Positions 33,301 to 43,400 of a stretch of DNA of 64,000 nt are shown here, one piece after another. A model generated the notes under the pieces. The model was not told where the DNA came from, made no database searches, and saw only the letters and a program-made list of their open reading frames with translations. Position numbers and translations under genes: made by a program. How positions within the stretch are numbered: position 1 is the stretch's first letter; every line of letters starts with the position of its first letter. Location: the NCBI GenBank assembly GCA_021776825.1, contig JAJFFG010000110.1:1-64000 (forward strand), written 5' to 3'. Origin of the DNA: Planctomycetota bacterium. Lineage in GTDB: Bacteria; Planctomycetota; JAJSAM01; JAJVHW01.

Positions 33301-36300
33301 ACGGCGCATGACCATCCCGATCTCCGGTGCGAACTACATGCGTGAGCGCGCGCCGCGCCCGCCGCGGGCACCCGCCGCGCCCACGAACCCGAGCGTTCAT
33401 CGAACAGCCGGGTCCGCGACCGCCGGTGCGAGCACCGCGTCGCCCCCCACTCCTGCAGCGACGTCCGTCGCCGCGCCCCTCAACGTTGCGCCTCCGCGGT
33501 CGGTACCCGCCGCCCCCGGAGCGAGGCCACCTCTCATGACGACCCCGAACCGTCCCGTCGTTCCGCCGCCACGTGGTGCGCGGCCGGAGTCGGCCGACGC
33601 CCTGCACCGAGTGCGCGAGCAGATGGCCGCACTCCTCCAGTTGCAGGAGCAGACGGCCGATCTCCACCGCCGCTTCCTCGAGGGCCAAGAGGCCGCGCAG
33701 CGCTCGTTCGAGTCGCTCCTCCTCCAGCAACAGACCCTCCTCGGCGTGCCGGCCCCCTCGCTCCCGCCGACCACCTTCGCCGCCCCCGTGTCGGTTCCTC
33801 AAAGCGTGCCAGCTACGCCCGCCGCGCCCGCAGCGTTCGAACCGTCAGCGCCGTCGCCTCACGCGACCACGCCGTCGGCGACGCCACCCGCGGCACCGGC
33901 CCGCGATCTCTCCGCCGACCTCCTCGCCGTTGTCTCCGAGAAGACCGGCTACCCCGCAGAGATGCTCGGACTCGAGATGGAGCTCGACGCCGACCTCGGC
34001 ATCGACTCGATCAAGCGCGTCGAGATCCTGTCGGCCCTGCAGGAGCGCGTCCCGGGGCTGCCGGCGCTTCCGTCCGATGAACTCGGCACCCTGCGCACGC
34101 TGGGCGATGTCGTTGCGCGCCTCGGCCCTGCGGCGCCGGTCGCCACTCCCGCCGGGCCCCCGCCCACCCATCAGGGGGACGCGCGAGACGGTGCGAAGGT
34201 GACATCCGCCTCCGCAGATTTCTCCGGCGTCACGCCCGGCAGCGCCCCCCGCACTGCGGCCGTCGGCGCTGATCTCGCACGGGATCTCGGACGGAATCTT
34301 GCGTCCGATCTCCTCGACGTCGTGGCCGAGAAGACCGGCTACCCGGCCGAGATGCTCGGACTCGAGATGGAGCTCGACGCGGACCTGGGGATCGACTCGA
34401 TCAAGCGGGTCGAGATCCTGTCGGCCCTGCAGGAACGCGTCCCGGGTCTGCCCGCGTTGCCGTCCGAGGAACTCGGCACGCTGCGCACGCTGGGCGACGT
34501 CGTTGCTCGTTTGGGCGCTGCTGTGCCCGTCGCGACTTCCACCGGGCTCCCGCCCGCCCATCAGGGGGACGTGCGAGACAGTGCGAAGGTGACATCCGCC
34601 GCCGCAGATTTCTCCGGCGTCTCCGGCGTCTCCGGCGTCTCCGGTGTAGCGAACGGCGCTGCGGCCGTCGGTCGCGATCTCGCGCGTGACCTGCTCGCCG
34701 TCGTGGCCGAGAAGACCGGCTACCCCTCCGACATGCTCGGGCTCGAGATGGAACTCGATGCCGACCTCGGGATCGACTCGATCAAGCGGGTCGAGATCCT
34801 CTCCGCCTTGCAGGAGCGGCGTCCGGACGTGCCGGCACTCCAGCCCGAAGACCTCGGCCGTTTCCGATCGCTCGGCGACATCGTGGCCTTCCTCGAGACC
34901 GAGGCCGCCGCGCCCGCGCCGACGGCGGCTCTCACCACCGCTGCGCCCGCCGCCGCGTCGAACGCGGAGAACGACTCCGCGTCCGTAGACGGAGACGTCG
35001 CCCGTCACGTCCTCTGTCGCGTCGCCCTGAACGGCGCGCCGCGCGATGCCGTCACCGTGGCGGCCGAGACGCCCATCTGGATCGCTGGTGCGCCCGGAGA
35101 TGCCGACGGACTCGGCGCTGCACTCGTTGATGCGCTCGCCGCTGCGGGATACGCCGCCTGCACCGTGGATCCGGCCTCCGCGCCGAAGCTACCGCCTGCG
35201 CTTGCCGGGCTCGTGCTGCTGGCTCCGTCCGATGGCTCTGCTGCCGCGTTCCTCTCCTCGTCTCTCGTACTGCTGCGCGATGTCGGTCCGGCGCTGCGCG
35301 CGGCGGGGACGTCCGGTGGAGCCGTTCTCGCGACGGTCTCGCGGCTCGATGGCGCGTTCGGCCTACAGGAACTGAACGGTGCCGACCCCGAGTCGGGCGC
35401 CCTGGCCGGCTTCGCCAAGACGGCGTCCCACGAGTGGCCGGAGGTCGACTGCAAGGCGTTGGACGTCCCGTCCCACGTTGCCGATATCCCTGCGCTGGCG
35501 AAGCGCATCGCCGACGAGCTGTTCCTGCGCGGTCCGCTCGAGGTCGGCCTCGCCGACGACGAGCGCTGGGCGCTCGCGCTGCGCGACGAACCGTTGAACG
35601 GGTCGACCGCCAAGCCCGTCGCGCCCGGCGACCTGATCGTCGTGACCGGCGGCGCACGTGGCGTCACGGCAGACGTGGCGCTCGCCCTCGCCGAGGCGTT
35701 CCATCCGACGTTGCTGCTCCTCGGCCGCAGCCCACTCCCGGCGGAGGAGCCCGACTGGCTGGCGTCGCTCGACGACGAGCGGGCGATCAAACGCGCGCTG
35801 TTCGAGCGCGAGGGCGGCACGCCGCGACAGGTCGACTCGACGTATCGACGCATTGCGGCGACGCGCGAGATCCGCGCCACGCTGGCGGGCATCGCCCATG
35901 CCGGTGCTGCCGTGACGTACCGCTCGGTCGACGTGCGTGACAGCGCCGCCATGGGCGCTGCCATCGCGGAGGCCCGCGCCGCGGCCGGGCCGGTACGCGG
36001 CATCGTGCACGGCGCCGGTGTCCTCGCCGACGCCCACATCGTCGACAAGACGCGCGAGCAGTTCGACTCGGTGTACGGCACCAAGGTCGAGGGGCTACGC
36101 GCGTTGCTCACCGCCGCGTCCGAGGACGCCGCCGACGACCTGCGCTTCCTCGTCCTGTTCTCGTCGTCGACCGGGCGCTTTGGTCGTGCGGGGCAGGTTG
36201 ACTACGCCGCGGCCAACGAGGTCCTCAACAAGGTGGCGCAGCAGCAGTCGCAGCGTCGACCGGGTTGTCGCGTCGTCTCTGTGAACTGGGGCCCGTGGGA

Positions 36301-37396
36301 CGGAGGGATGGTCACGAGCGCGCATCGACGGCTGTTCGAAGCCGAGGGCGTCGGACTGATCGGGCGTCAGGCGGGTGGTCGCTACCTCGTGCGCGAACTC
36401 TGCGCGGGCACCGACGCTCCCGTTGAGATCGTCGTGCTCGGACCCGGCAGCCGTCTGCCCGCCGATCCCGCGCCGCGTGCCCGCGGCGTTCCGCCCAGCC
36501 AGCATCCGCCCAGCCAGCATCCGCCCAGTCAGCACCCGCTTGCCGTGGAACGCCGTGTCGATCTGGCGTCCCACCCCGTTCTGCGCGATCACGTCATCGA
36601 TGGACACGCGGTGCTCCCCGCCGCGCTCATGGTCGAGTGGATGGCTCAGGCCGCGCTGCACGCCAACCCGGGCGTGCGCTTCTCGGGCGTCGACGACTTC
36701 CGGCTCCTGGCCGGAGTGATGCTCGGCGAGAGCGAGTCGGTCACGCTGCGCCTGCACGCGGGGCGTGCCGCACAGGTCGCCGACGCGATGGTCGTTCCGA
36801 TCGAGCTGCGCAGCTCCGGGCCGAACGGTGCCGAGCGGTTGCACGCTCGTGGGGGCGTACAGCTCGTCCAGAGTCTCGCGACCGCGCCGAGCGCCGCGCT
36901 GTCGGATCCGCAGGGCGAACCGATCGCCGACGTGGCCACCGCGTACGCCGATCTCCTGTTCCATGGCCCGTCGCTGCACACCATCCAGGCACTGCACGCG
37001 GTTGGTGCCGACGGCGTGGCCGCCGATCTCGCTCGCGGTCCGGCGCCACGCGAGTGGATGGAGCGGCCTTTCCGAGGGACCTGGGTGACCGGGCCGCTCG
37101 TGCTCGACGGCGTGTTCCAGATGATGGTGCTCTGGACCGGTGTCGGACTTGGCGCGCCGTCGCTGCCGACAGGCTTCGACTCGTACCGTCAGTACCGCGC
37201 GGCGTTCCCGCGCGACGGTGTCCGCGCCGTCGTCCGTGCGACGCATCCCGAGGGGCACGGTCCGCGAGCCGACGTCGAGCTGATTGCTACCGACGGTTCC
37301 GTCGTCGCGACGTTCTCCGGAGCGACCTGCGTGATGGATGCTTCCCTCGTGGACGCGTTCACGCGGAGGACCGTCGCGCCCGCCGCGAGCGTCTGA
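30380..37396 (+). CDS. pfaA: Pfa megasynthase: KS-AT-ACP-ACP-ACP-KR-DH
   Basis: 2,338 residues. Ketosynthase about 40-505 with active cysteine 245 in DAACASS and histidines in EAHGTGTKVGD and IGHTKAAAG. Acyltransferase about 610-920 with serine 722 in GHSYGEL. A Pro/Ala linker with a coiled coil (about 1075-1125). Three acyl carrier proteins with LGIDSIKRVEIL, carrier serines at 1210, 1340 and 1467. Ketoreductase about 1750-2010 (TGGARGVTADVAL; serine in FSSSTGRFG, tyrosine in VDYAAANE). Dehydratase about 2065-2338 of polyketide type (HVIDGHAVLP and PLVLDGVFQ). This architecture matches the second protein of myxobacterial Pfa clusters. It iteratively extends and processes malonyl units into a long unsaturated acyl chain. 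A phosphopantetheinyl transferase is needed and is not in the window. Confidence 0.92.
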   Translation: MTAAHNPQSPRDEDSPQVDRKAGVDRTAGSAETAQPGRTPQGEPLAIVGIGAMFPQADDLDGYWQNLQNGVDSITDVPPTHWRPEDYLDADPKARDKLYAAKGAFLNAVDFDPLEHGIAPNDLEATDTAQLLGLVAAKRALADAGYGKGGKELDRERVSVILGVTGTLELVIPLGARLGHPLWRRALTEAGVADDVADDVVARISDGYVDWTESSFPGLLGNVVAGRIANKLDLHGTNCVVDAACASSLGAVHLAAMELQTGRADVVVTGGVDTFNDVFMYMCFGKTTALSPTGSAKPFDAKGDGTVLGEGVGIVVLKRLSDAERDGDRVYAVLRGIGSGSDGGGSAVYAPQSGGQKRAMRRAYEAAGVSPATVELVEAHGTGTKVGDATELASMTGVYGETETERDGPWAALGSVKSQIGHTKAAAGIAGLIKVAMSLYHKVLPPTIRVDEPLEPLRAADTPFYLNTEKRPWVAREQHPRRAAVSAFGFGGSNFHGVLEEHGAAKPRIDWDPNIEIVPLTADTIDALVETLEEWPVAEEWAELAANAARARAAFVLTAPHRLVLVVHRRRTDLRSLVANAVRMLRAGGNARTWNTPDGAYYGRGNPLGKLAMLFPGQGSQYVGMLRDIACRFPVVQNVLEKADYAFEVAAGGVVVGATAGLRLSDHIFPHPGFDDVVRETAERFLVDTRVAQPAIGAVSLGAMAVLATTFGVAPEAFAGHSYGELSALAAADSFDSEALAHLSVLRGQLMAVGQGDLGAMLAVATDPASAVQLVEDDGLRLVVANRNAPKQIVLSGASDEIDRARELCKQRDVRSKRLPVSAAFHSPLVSDAARPMRAALDEIDVRGPRVPVYANTTAEPYPDAVDALRDLLGQQLAQPVDFVGLVEHMVRDGVRTFVEVGPGARLTGLVRSILADVEHVAVAVDASSGARDGMHDLALALARIAAGGHVVDLPAWNASNAQQAADAAPAPGRRRMTIPISGANYMRERAPRPPRAPAAPTNPSVHRTAGSATAGASTASPPTPAATSVAAPLNVAPPRSVPAAPGARPPLMTTPNRPVVPPPRGARPESADALHRVREQMAALLQLQEQTADLHRRFLEGQEAAQRSFESLLLQQQTLLGVPAPSLPPTTFAAPVSVPQSVPATPAAPAAFEPSAPSPHATTPSATPPAAPARDLSADLLAVVSEKTGYPAEMLGLEMELDADLGIDSIKRVEILSALQERVPGLPALPSDELGTLRTLGDVVARLGPAAPVATPAGPPPTHQGDARDGAKVTSASADFSGVTPGSAPRTAAVGADLARDLGRNLASDLLDVVAEKTGYPAEMLGLEMELDADLGIDSIKRVEILSALQERVPGLPALPSEELGTLRTLGDVVARLGAAVPVATSTGLPPAHQGDVRDSAKVTSAAADFSGVSGVSGVSGVANGAAAVGRDLARDLLAVVAEKTGYPSDMLGLEMELDADLGIDSIKRVEILSALQERRPDVPALQPEDLGRFRSLGDIVAFLETEAAAPAPTAALTTAAPAAASNAENDSASVDGDVARHVLCRVALNGAPRDAVTVAAETPIWIAGAPGDADGLGAALVDALAAAGYAACTVDPASAPKLPPALAGLVLLAPSDGSAAAFLSSSLVLLRDVGPALRAAGTSGGAVLATVSRLDGAFGLQELNGADPESGALAGFAKTASHEWPEVDCKALDVPSHVADIPALAKRIADELFLRGPLEVGLADDERWALALRDEPLNGSTAKPVAPGDLIVVTGGARGVTADVALALAEAFHPTLLLLGRSPLPAEEPDWLASLDDERAIKRALFEREGGTPRQVDSTYRRIAATREIRATLAGIAHAGAAVTYRSVDVRDSAAMGAAIAEARAAAGPVRGIVHGAGVLADAHIVDKTREQFDSVYGTKVEGLRALLTAASEDAADDLRFLVLFSSSTGRFGRAGQVDYAAANEVLNKVAQQQSQRRPGCRVVSVNWGPWDGGMVTSAHRRLFEAEGVGLIGRQAGGRYLVRELCAGTDAPVEIVVLGPGSRLPADPAPRARGVPPSQHPPSQHPPSQHPLAVERRVDLASHPVLRDHVIDGHAVLPAALMVEWMAQAALHANPGVRFSGVDDFRLLAGVMLGESESVTLRLHAGRAAQVADAMVVPIELRSSGPNGAERLHARGGVQLVQSLATAPSAALSDPQGEPIADVATAYADLLFHGPSLHTIQALHAVGADGVAADLARGPAPREWMERPFRGTWVTGPLVLDGVFQMMVLWTGVGLGAPSLPTGFDSYRQYRAAFPRDGVRAVVRATHPEGHGPRADVELIATDGSVVATFSGATCVMDASLVDAFTRRTVAPAASV
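33904..34680 (+). repeat. Recent tandem duplication of an ACP-linker unit (390 bp)
   Basis: ACP1 and ACP2 lie exactly 390 bases apart (serines at 34007 and 34397). The linker after each is nearly identical: 34161-34231 and 34551-34621 differ at only about 4 of 71 positions. The third ACP is 381 bases further and more diverged. After the second copy a 9-bp unit TCTCCGGCG is repeated about four times (near 34612-34650). Confidence 0.8.
36491..36535 (+). repeat. 15-bp tandem repeat, three copies, in the KR-DH linker
   Basis: Three units of CCGCCCAGCCAGCAT (the last with two changes) encode PPSQH repeats in the linker between the ketoreductase and dehydratase domains. Confidence 0.85.
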
Positions 37397-37405
37397 CCAC
37401 TCGTC

Positions 37406-40400
37406 ATGGCCCGCAGCATTGCGATCGTGGGGATCGGTGGGGTGTTCCCCGGCGCCCCGGACGTCGACGCCCTCTGGCGGCTCGTGCGAGAGGGCCGCGA
37501 CGCGGCGTCCGAACCGCCGTCCGGTCGGTGGATGCTGCACCCCGCGCTCGCGCACGCGCCCGGCGATCCGGCGCCCGACCGCGTCCTCTCGCGACGTGGC
37601 TGCTTCCTGCGCGACTTTCGATTCGCCCCACGCGATCTCGACCTCGACGCCGAGCTGCTCGCGCGTCTTGATCCCTCGGTGCACGTCACGCTGCACGCGG
37701 CGCGCGAGGCGTTCGAGCATGGCGTGACGGATGGGCTCGATCGCACGCGCGTCGGCGTTGTGCTCGGGCACATCGCGCTGCCCACCGACGGGGCCTCGGC
37801 GATCGCTCGCGCGACGATCGGGCGCACCCTCCGTGAGCTCGTGGGTGACAGCGCCGCGGTCGATGTCGAGGACGATCCGCACCCGCTCAACCGCTACGTC
37901 GCGGGACTCCCCGCAGGCGCCGTGGCGCGCGGCCTAGGGCTCGGCGGCGTCCGCTTCACGCTCGACGCGGCCTGCGCATCGTCGCTCTACGCGCTCCATC
38001 TCGCGTGCGAGGAACTCGCTGCCGGACGCGCCGACGCGATGCTCGCGGGCGGGGCGTCACGTCCTGATGCCCTGTACACGCAGATGGGGTTCAGCCAACT
38101 GCGCGCGCTGTCCCCGTCCGGTGAGTGCACGCCCTTCGACGCGCGGGCCGACGGGCTCGTGGTCGGCGAAGGCGCGGGGATGTTCTTGCTGAAGCGGTTG
38201 GACGATGCCGTTGCGGCCGGTGACACGATCCATGGCGTCGTTCGCGGTGTCGGTCTGTCGAACGATGTCGAGGGCAGCGTGCTGGCGCCGAGTGGCGCGG
38301 GTCAGCTGCGCGCGTTGCGGGCCGCGTACGCCGACGCCGGTTGGGAGCCGACCGACATCGACCTGGTCGAGTGCCACGGTACCGGGACGCCCAAGGGCGA
38401 CGCGGTCGAGATCGGAGCCTTGCGCGCGCTGTGGGACGACAACGAGACCGACGCTGCGGCGCGAACAGACCTCTGTGTCGTCGGCTCCGTGAAGTCGAAC
38501 GTTGGCCACCTACTGACGGGCGCCGGCGCGGTCGGCCTGACCAAAGTACTGCTCGCGCTCCGTCACGCCGAGCTGCCCCCGACGGCGCACTTCGAGCGCG
38601 CGGCCGACCGCGTTCCGCTGGCTGACGGTCCCTTCGAGGTCCTGTCCGAGCCGCGCGCATGGCCGGAGCGCGCCGACGGTGCTCCGCGTCGCGCCGCTGT
38701 CTCGGCGTTCGGCTTCGGCGGCATCAACGCGCACGTGCTCGTCGAAGAGTGGCGTGCCGACGTCGCCCCACCCGCACAGCCCGCACAGCCCGCTGTCGCG
38801 CCGCCCCGCGTGGCCGTGATCGGGGTCGCCGCGCGCTTGGGTAACTGGGAGAGCCGGTCCGACGTCCGTCTCGGACTCCTGCGCTCGAAGCCGCGTGCGC
38901 CCGCCCCGGCGACACGTGACTACGGCGCCGATGCAGCGCGATCCGACGACGACGCGGGAGTTCACGAGGCCGGCCCGATCCGCATCCGCCCCGGGCGCTT
39001 CCGCATCCCGCCCTCCGAACTCGCGTCGATGCTACCGCAGCAGGCCGTCATGCTCGATGTCGCCGCGCGCGCGCTCGGCGACGCCGGTGCCCTCGCCGCG
39101 CCCGGCGACCGCACGCCGCGGCTGCGCTCCGGCGTGTTCGTCGGCATGTCGCTGGACCTGGAGACGACCACGTTCCACCTGCGCTGGTGGATCGAGGCAC
39201 AGGCGACGACTTGGGTTGCGGAGGGCGCCGATCCGGCCGAGGTTGACGCGTGGATCGACGTGCTCATGGACGCAGTCGGCCCGCCGCTCACGGCCGATCG
39301 CACCCTCGGCGCGCTCGGTGGCGTCGTCGCCAGTCGCATTGCCCGGGAGTTCCGCTTCGGAGCGACCAGCTTCGGGCTCTCGAGCGAGGAGACGTCCGGA
39401 CTCACGGCGCTGATGCTCGGTGTGCGAGCGCTCGAACGCGGCGATCTCGACGAGGCGCTCGTCGGAGCCGTCGATCTGCAGACCGACGTGCGCGCACGTC
39501 AGGCCGCTCGCGCCGCAGGCCGTCTGCGCGGAGCCCCGGGAGACGGAGCTGTCGCGTTGGTGCTCAAGCGGCTCGACGACGCGCGTCGCGACGGCGATCG
39601 TGTCCTGGCGGTGATCGACGAGATCGATGCGCGCGGTGGCGGAGGACTCGGCGAGGACACGCCGCTCACCCGCGAGAACGAGCCCTGCGAGAGTGCGACG
39701 CGCGTGGTCGGCGACACCGGGGCCGCGCGCGGTCTCGTGGATGTCGCGCGCGCCGTGCTCTCTCTCGACGGACAGATCCTCCCCGGTGGCGCTGCACCGG
39801 CCCAGCACTGGCTCCGCGATCGCGTGGACGGTCCGCGCCGGGCCGTGATCTCCGACACCGGCGTGGATGGCAGCGCCGTCACCGTGGTGCTCGAAGGCGA
39901 CGAGCAGACACCGCCCCGCGCGCTGCCGCTCGGCCCTCCGCGTCACGGCCTGTTCGTGGTCGAGGCGGCGAGCCGCGAGGATCTGCGTGGCGCGCTCGAT
40001 GCGCTCGACTCACTCGCCCGGGCCACGTCGGGGATGAACTCCGTCCACGCTGCGGCGCGCGCGTGGTGGCGCGACCATCCGTCGACCGGCGAGGGCGTCG
40101 CGGTCGCGCTGGTTGCGCGCGACACCGCAGACCTCGTCGACCGCATCGAAGAGGCGCGTCAGATCGTCGCCGGATCGCGGATGCCGCTGCGCGGCGACGG
40201 CGCGCGCGTGTTCTTCTCGGCGGATCCGCTGGCGCGGCACGGGGGCGTGGCCTTCGTGTTCCCGGGTTCCGGCTGTCACTTCCACGGCATGGGGCGTGGC
40301 CTGGCGACGGCGTTCCCCGCGGTGATCGCGAAGCGCGATCGGACGAATGAGCGACTTCGATCGCAGCTCGCCGCCGATCACTTCTGGGGCGCCGCAGAGC

Positions 40401-43400
40401 CCGACGCCGCGCACGGGCCGGGGCCGGCGCTCGACGACCTGCGTCCGCACATTACCGGGCAGGTCGCTCTTGGCACGCTGGTCTCCGACGTCGTGCGCCA
40501 CTTCGGCGTCCAGCCCACGGCCTCGATCGGATACTCGCTCGGCGAGACGGCGGGGCTCTTCGCCCTCGGTGGGTGGAACGACCGCGACGGCATGCTCCGC
40601 CGCATCGACCGCACGACCCTCTTCACGTTGGACCTCGCCGGCCCGTGTGATGCGGCGCGCGCCGTCTGGGGCGTGCCGGGGAGCGAGGCCGTCGACTGGG
40701 TGATGGGCGTCGTGGACCGCCCGGCGGACGAGGTACGCGACGCGCTGGCGGCGTTCGATCGCGCGTACCTGCTGATCGTCAACACGGATGACGAGTGTGT
40801 GATCGGCGGCGATCGAGTCCAGGTCGGTGATGCCGTCGCGGTCCTCGGCTCGGCATTCCTCCCGCTCGAGGGTGTCACGACGGTGCACTGCGATGTCGTC
40901 GAGCCCGTGCGGAACGCGTACCACGCATTGCACGTGTTCGACGACGCGGCGGCGCCGGAGGACATCCGCTTCTACAGCTGCGCGTGGGGCCGCGCGTACG
41001 ACGTCACGTCGACGAGTGGCGCAGACTCGATCGTCGAGAACGCGCTCCACGGATTCGACTTCCCGCGGGTTGTCAGGCAGGCGTGGCAGGACGGCGTGCG
41101 CGTGTTCGTCGAGATGGGTCCAGGCAGTTCCGCGACGCGCATGATCGGGCGCATCCTGCACGACGTGCCGCACCGAGCTGCCGCTGTGTGCTTCCCTGGC
41201 CGCGAGCCGCTCGAGGCCCTCCTGTGCGCGCTCGGGCGACTGGCTGTCGAGGGCGCCCCGCTCGATCTCGCGCCGCTGTACGCGGAGGAGGAGCGCCCGG
41301 GAGAGGGCCCGGAGGAGGTCGCCGGACCGCAGGCCGTCGTCGTCCATGGCGGCGGCGCGCCGCTGCACGTGCCGCCTCCGCCGAGCGCCCCGCACGTCGC
41401 ACCACCGCCGCCTCCCCCAGAAACGGCCCCAGAGCCGGCCCCAGCGTCGGCCCTTCCAGAGTCGCCAACCGAGCCGCTACCTGCGGTGCCGATCACCTCG
41501 GCTCCGATCTCGGCGCCGACGATCGCCCTCGTCGGTGAGGATCCCGTCGTCGCCGGCCTCGCGCGCGCCGCGGAAGCGCGAGGGCGCGCACACGACGGCT
41601 TCCTGCGACTCTCGGATGCGCTCACGCGGACGATGACGGCCAACCTGCACACGCAGACGGCGCTCATCGCGCGCGGAGAGGTCGGCACTGATCCCGTTCG
41701 AGCGAGGGCGCCAACCGACGCCGCTCACGTCCCGTCGCTCGCGCCGGCGCCCTACCTCGATCGCGATCAGTGCCTCGAGTTCGCGCGCGGGTCGATCGCC
41801 TCGGTGCTCGGGCCGGAGTGGGCGGATGCCGACACGTACTCGACACGAGTGCGCCTGCCCGACGAGCCGCTGATGCTCGTGGATCGCATCCTGTCGATCG
41901 AGGGCGAGCCGTTGTCGATGACCTCGGGCCGCATCGTCACCGAGCACGACGTGCTGCCCGGCATGTGGTACCTCGATCACGGTTGCGCCCCGGTGTGCAT
42001 CGCCGTCGAGTCGGGGCAGGCGGATCTGTTCCTCTCGGCGCACCTCGGCATCGATCTCGTGACCCGCGGCGATGCCGTCTACCGACTGCTCGATGCTCGC
42101 GTGGAGTTCCACGGGCCGCTGCCGCGCGTCGGCCAGACCGTGCGCTACGACATCCGCATCCAGCGCTTCTTCCGGCAGGGCGAGACGCGGCTGTTCCGCT
42201 TCGAGTTCGAAGGCACGATCGACGGCGAGCCCGTGATCACGATGCGCGACGGCACCGCCGGCTTCTTCACGCAGGCGGAGCTCGACGCCGGTCAGGGCAT
42301 CGTGCTCATCGCGCGCGACATGGAGCAGCGCCCGGGCGTGCGCCCCGTCGACTGGTGTGACCTCGCGCCGCACGGAACCTGCACGCTCGACGAACCGGGT
42401 GTCGAGGCCCTCCGCCGCGGAGATCTCGCGACAGCGTTCGGTCCGGACTTCGCGAACCTGCCCGTCACGTCGCCTCCGGGCCTGCCGGGTGGCCGCATGC
42501 GCCTCGTCGATCGCATCACCGAGCTCGATACGCAGGGCGGCCGATTCGGTCTCGGACGCGTGCGCGCCGAGGCGGACATCCACCCCGACGACTGGTTCCT
42601 CACGTGTCACTTCGTCGACGACATGGTGATGCCGGGCACCCTCATGTATGAGTGCTGCCTGCACACGCTGCGCGCGCTCGTCACGCGGCTCGGCTGGGTG
42701 GCTGAGGACGAGGCGATCACATACGAGCCCATCGTCGGCGTCGCCAGCAGCCTGCGCTGTCGCGGCCAGGTCCTCACGACGACGCGAGTCGCCGCGTACG
42801 AGATCGAGATCAAGGAGCTCGGCTACGGCCCCGAGCCGTACGCGATCGCCGACGCGATGATGTACGCCGACGGGCGTGCCATCGTGCGCATGGAGAACAT
42901 GTCGCTGCGCATGACCGGCGTGACGCGCGAGCAGCTCGAGGCCCTCTGGTCGGACCGCGAGCCGCCGCTGCCGGCGTTCACTCGCGAGGGCATCTTGGCC
43001 TACGCGCAGGGGCGGCCGTCCGACGCCTGGGGACCGACGTATCTCCCCTTCGACGACGAGCGCTTCCTGGCGCGACTGCCGGCGCCGCCGTACTCGTTCG
43101 TCACGCGCGTGCTCTCGGCCACGTCGCCCGCGTTCGAAGTGCGCGCCGGCGTTCGCGTGGTCGCCGAGTACGACGTGCCCGACGCAGGCACCGACGACGG
43201 CTGGTACTTCGACGCAGCCGGATCGGATCGCATGCCCTTCACCGTGTTCCTCGAGACGCCGCTGCAGGTCTGCGGCTGGACCTCGGCGTACATGGGGTCC
43301 GCGCTCACGAGCGACAAGGCGCTGCACTACCGCAACCTCGGCGGCGTCGCGACGCTGCACCGTCCGGTGCGACCTGGCCACGGCACGCTCCGAACCGAGG

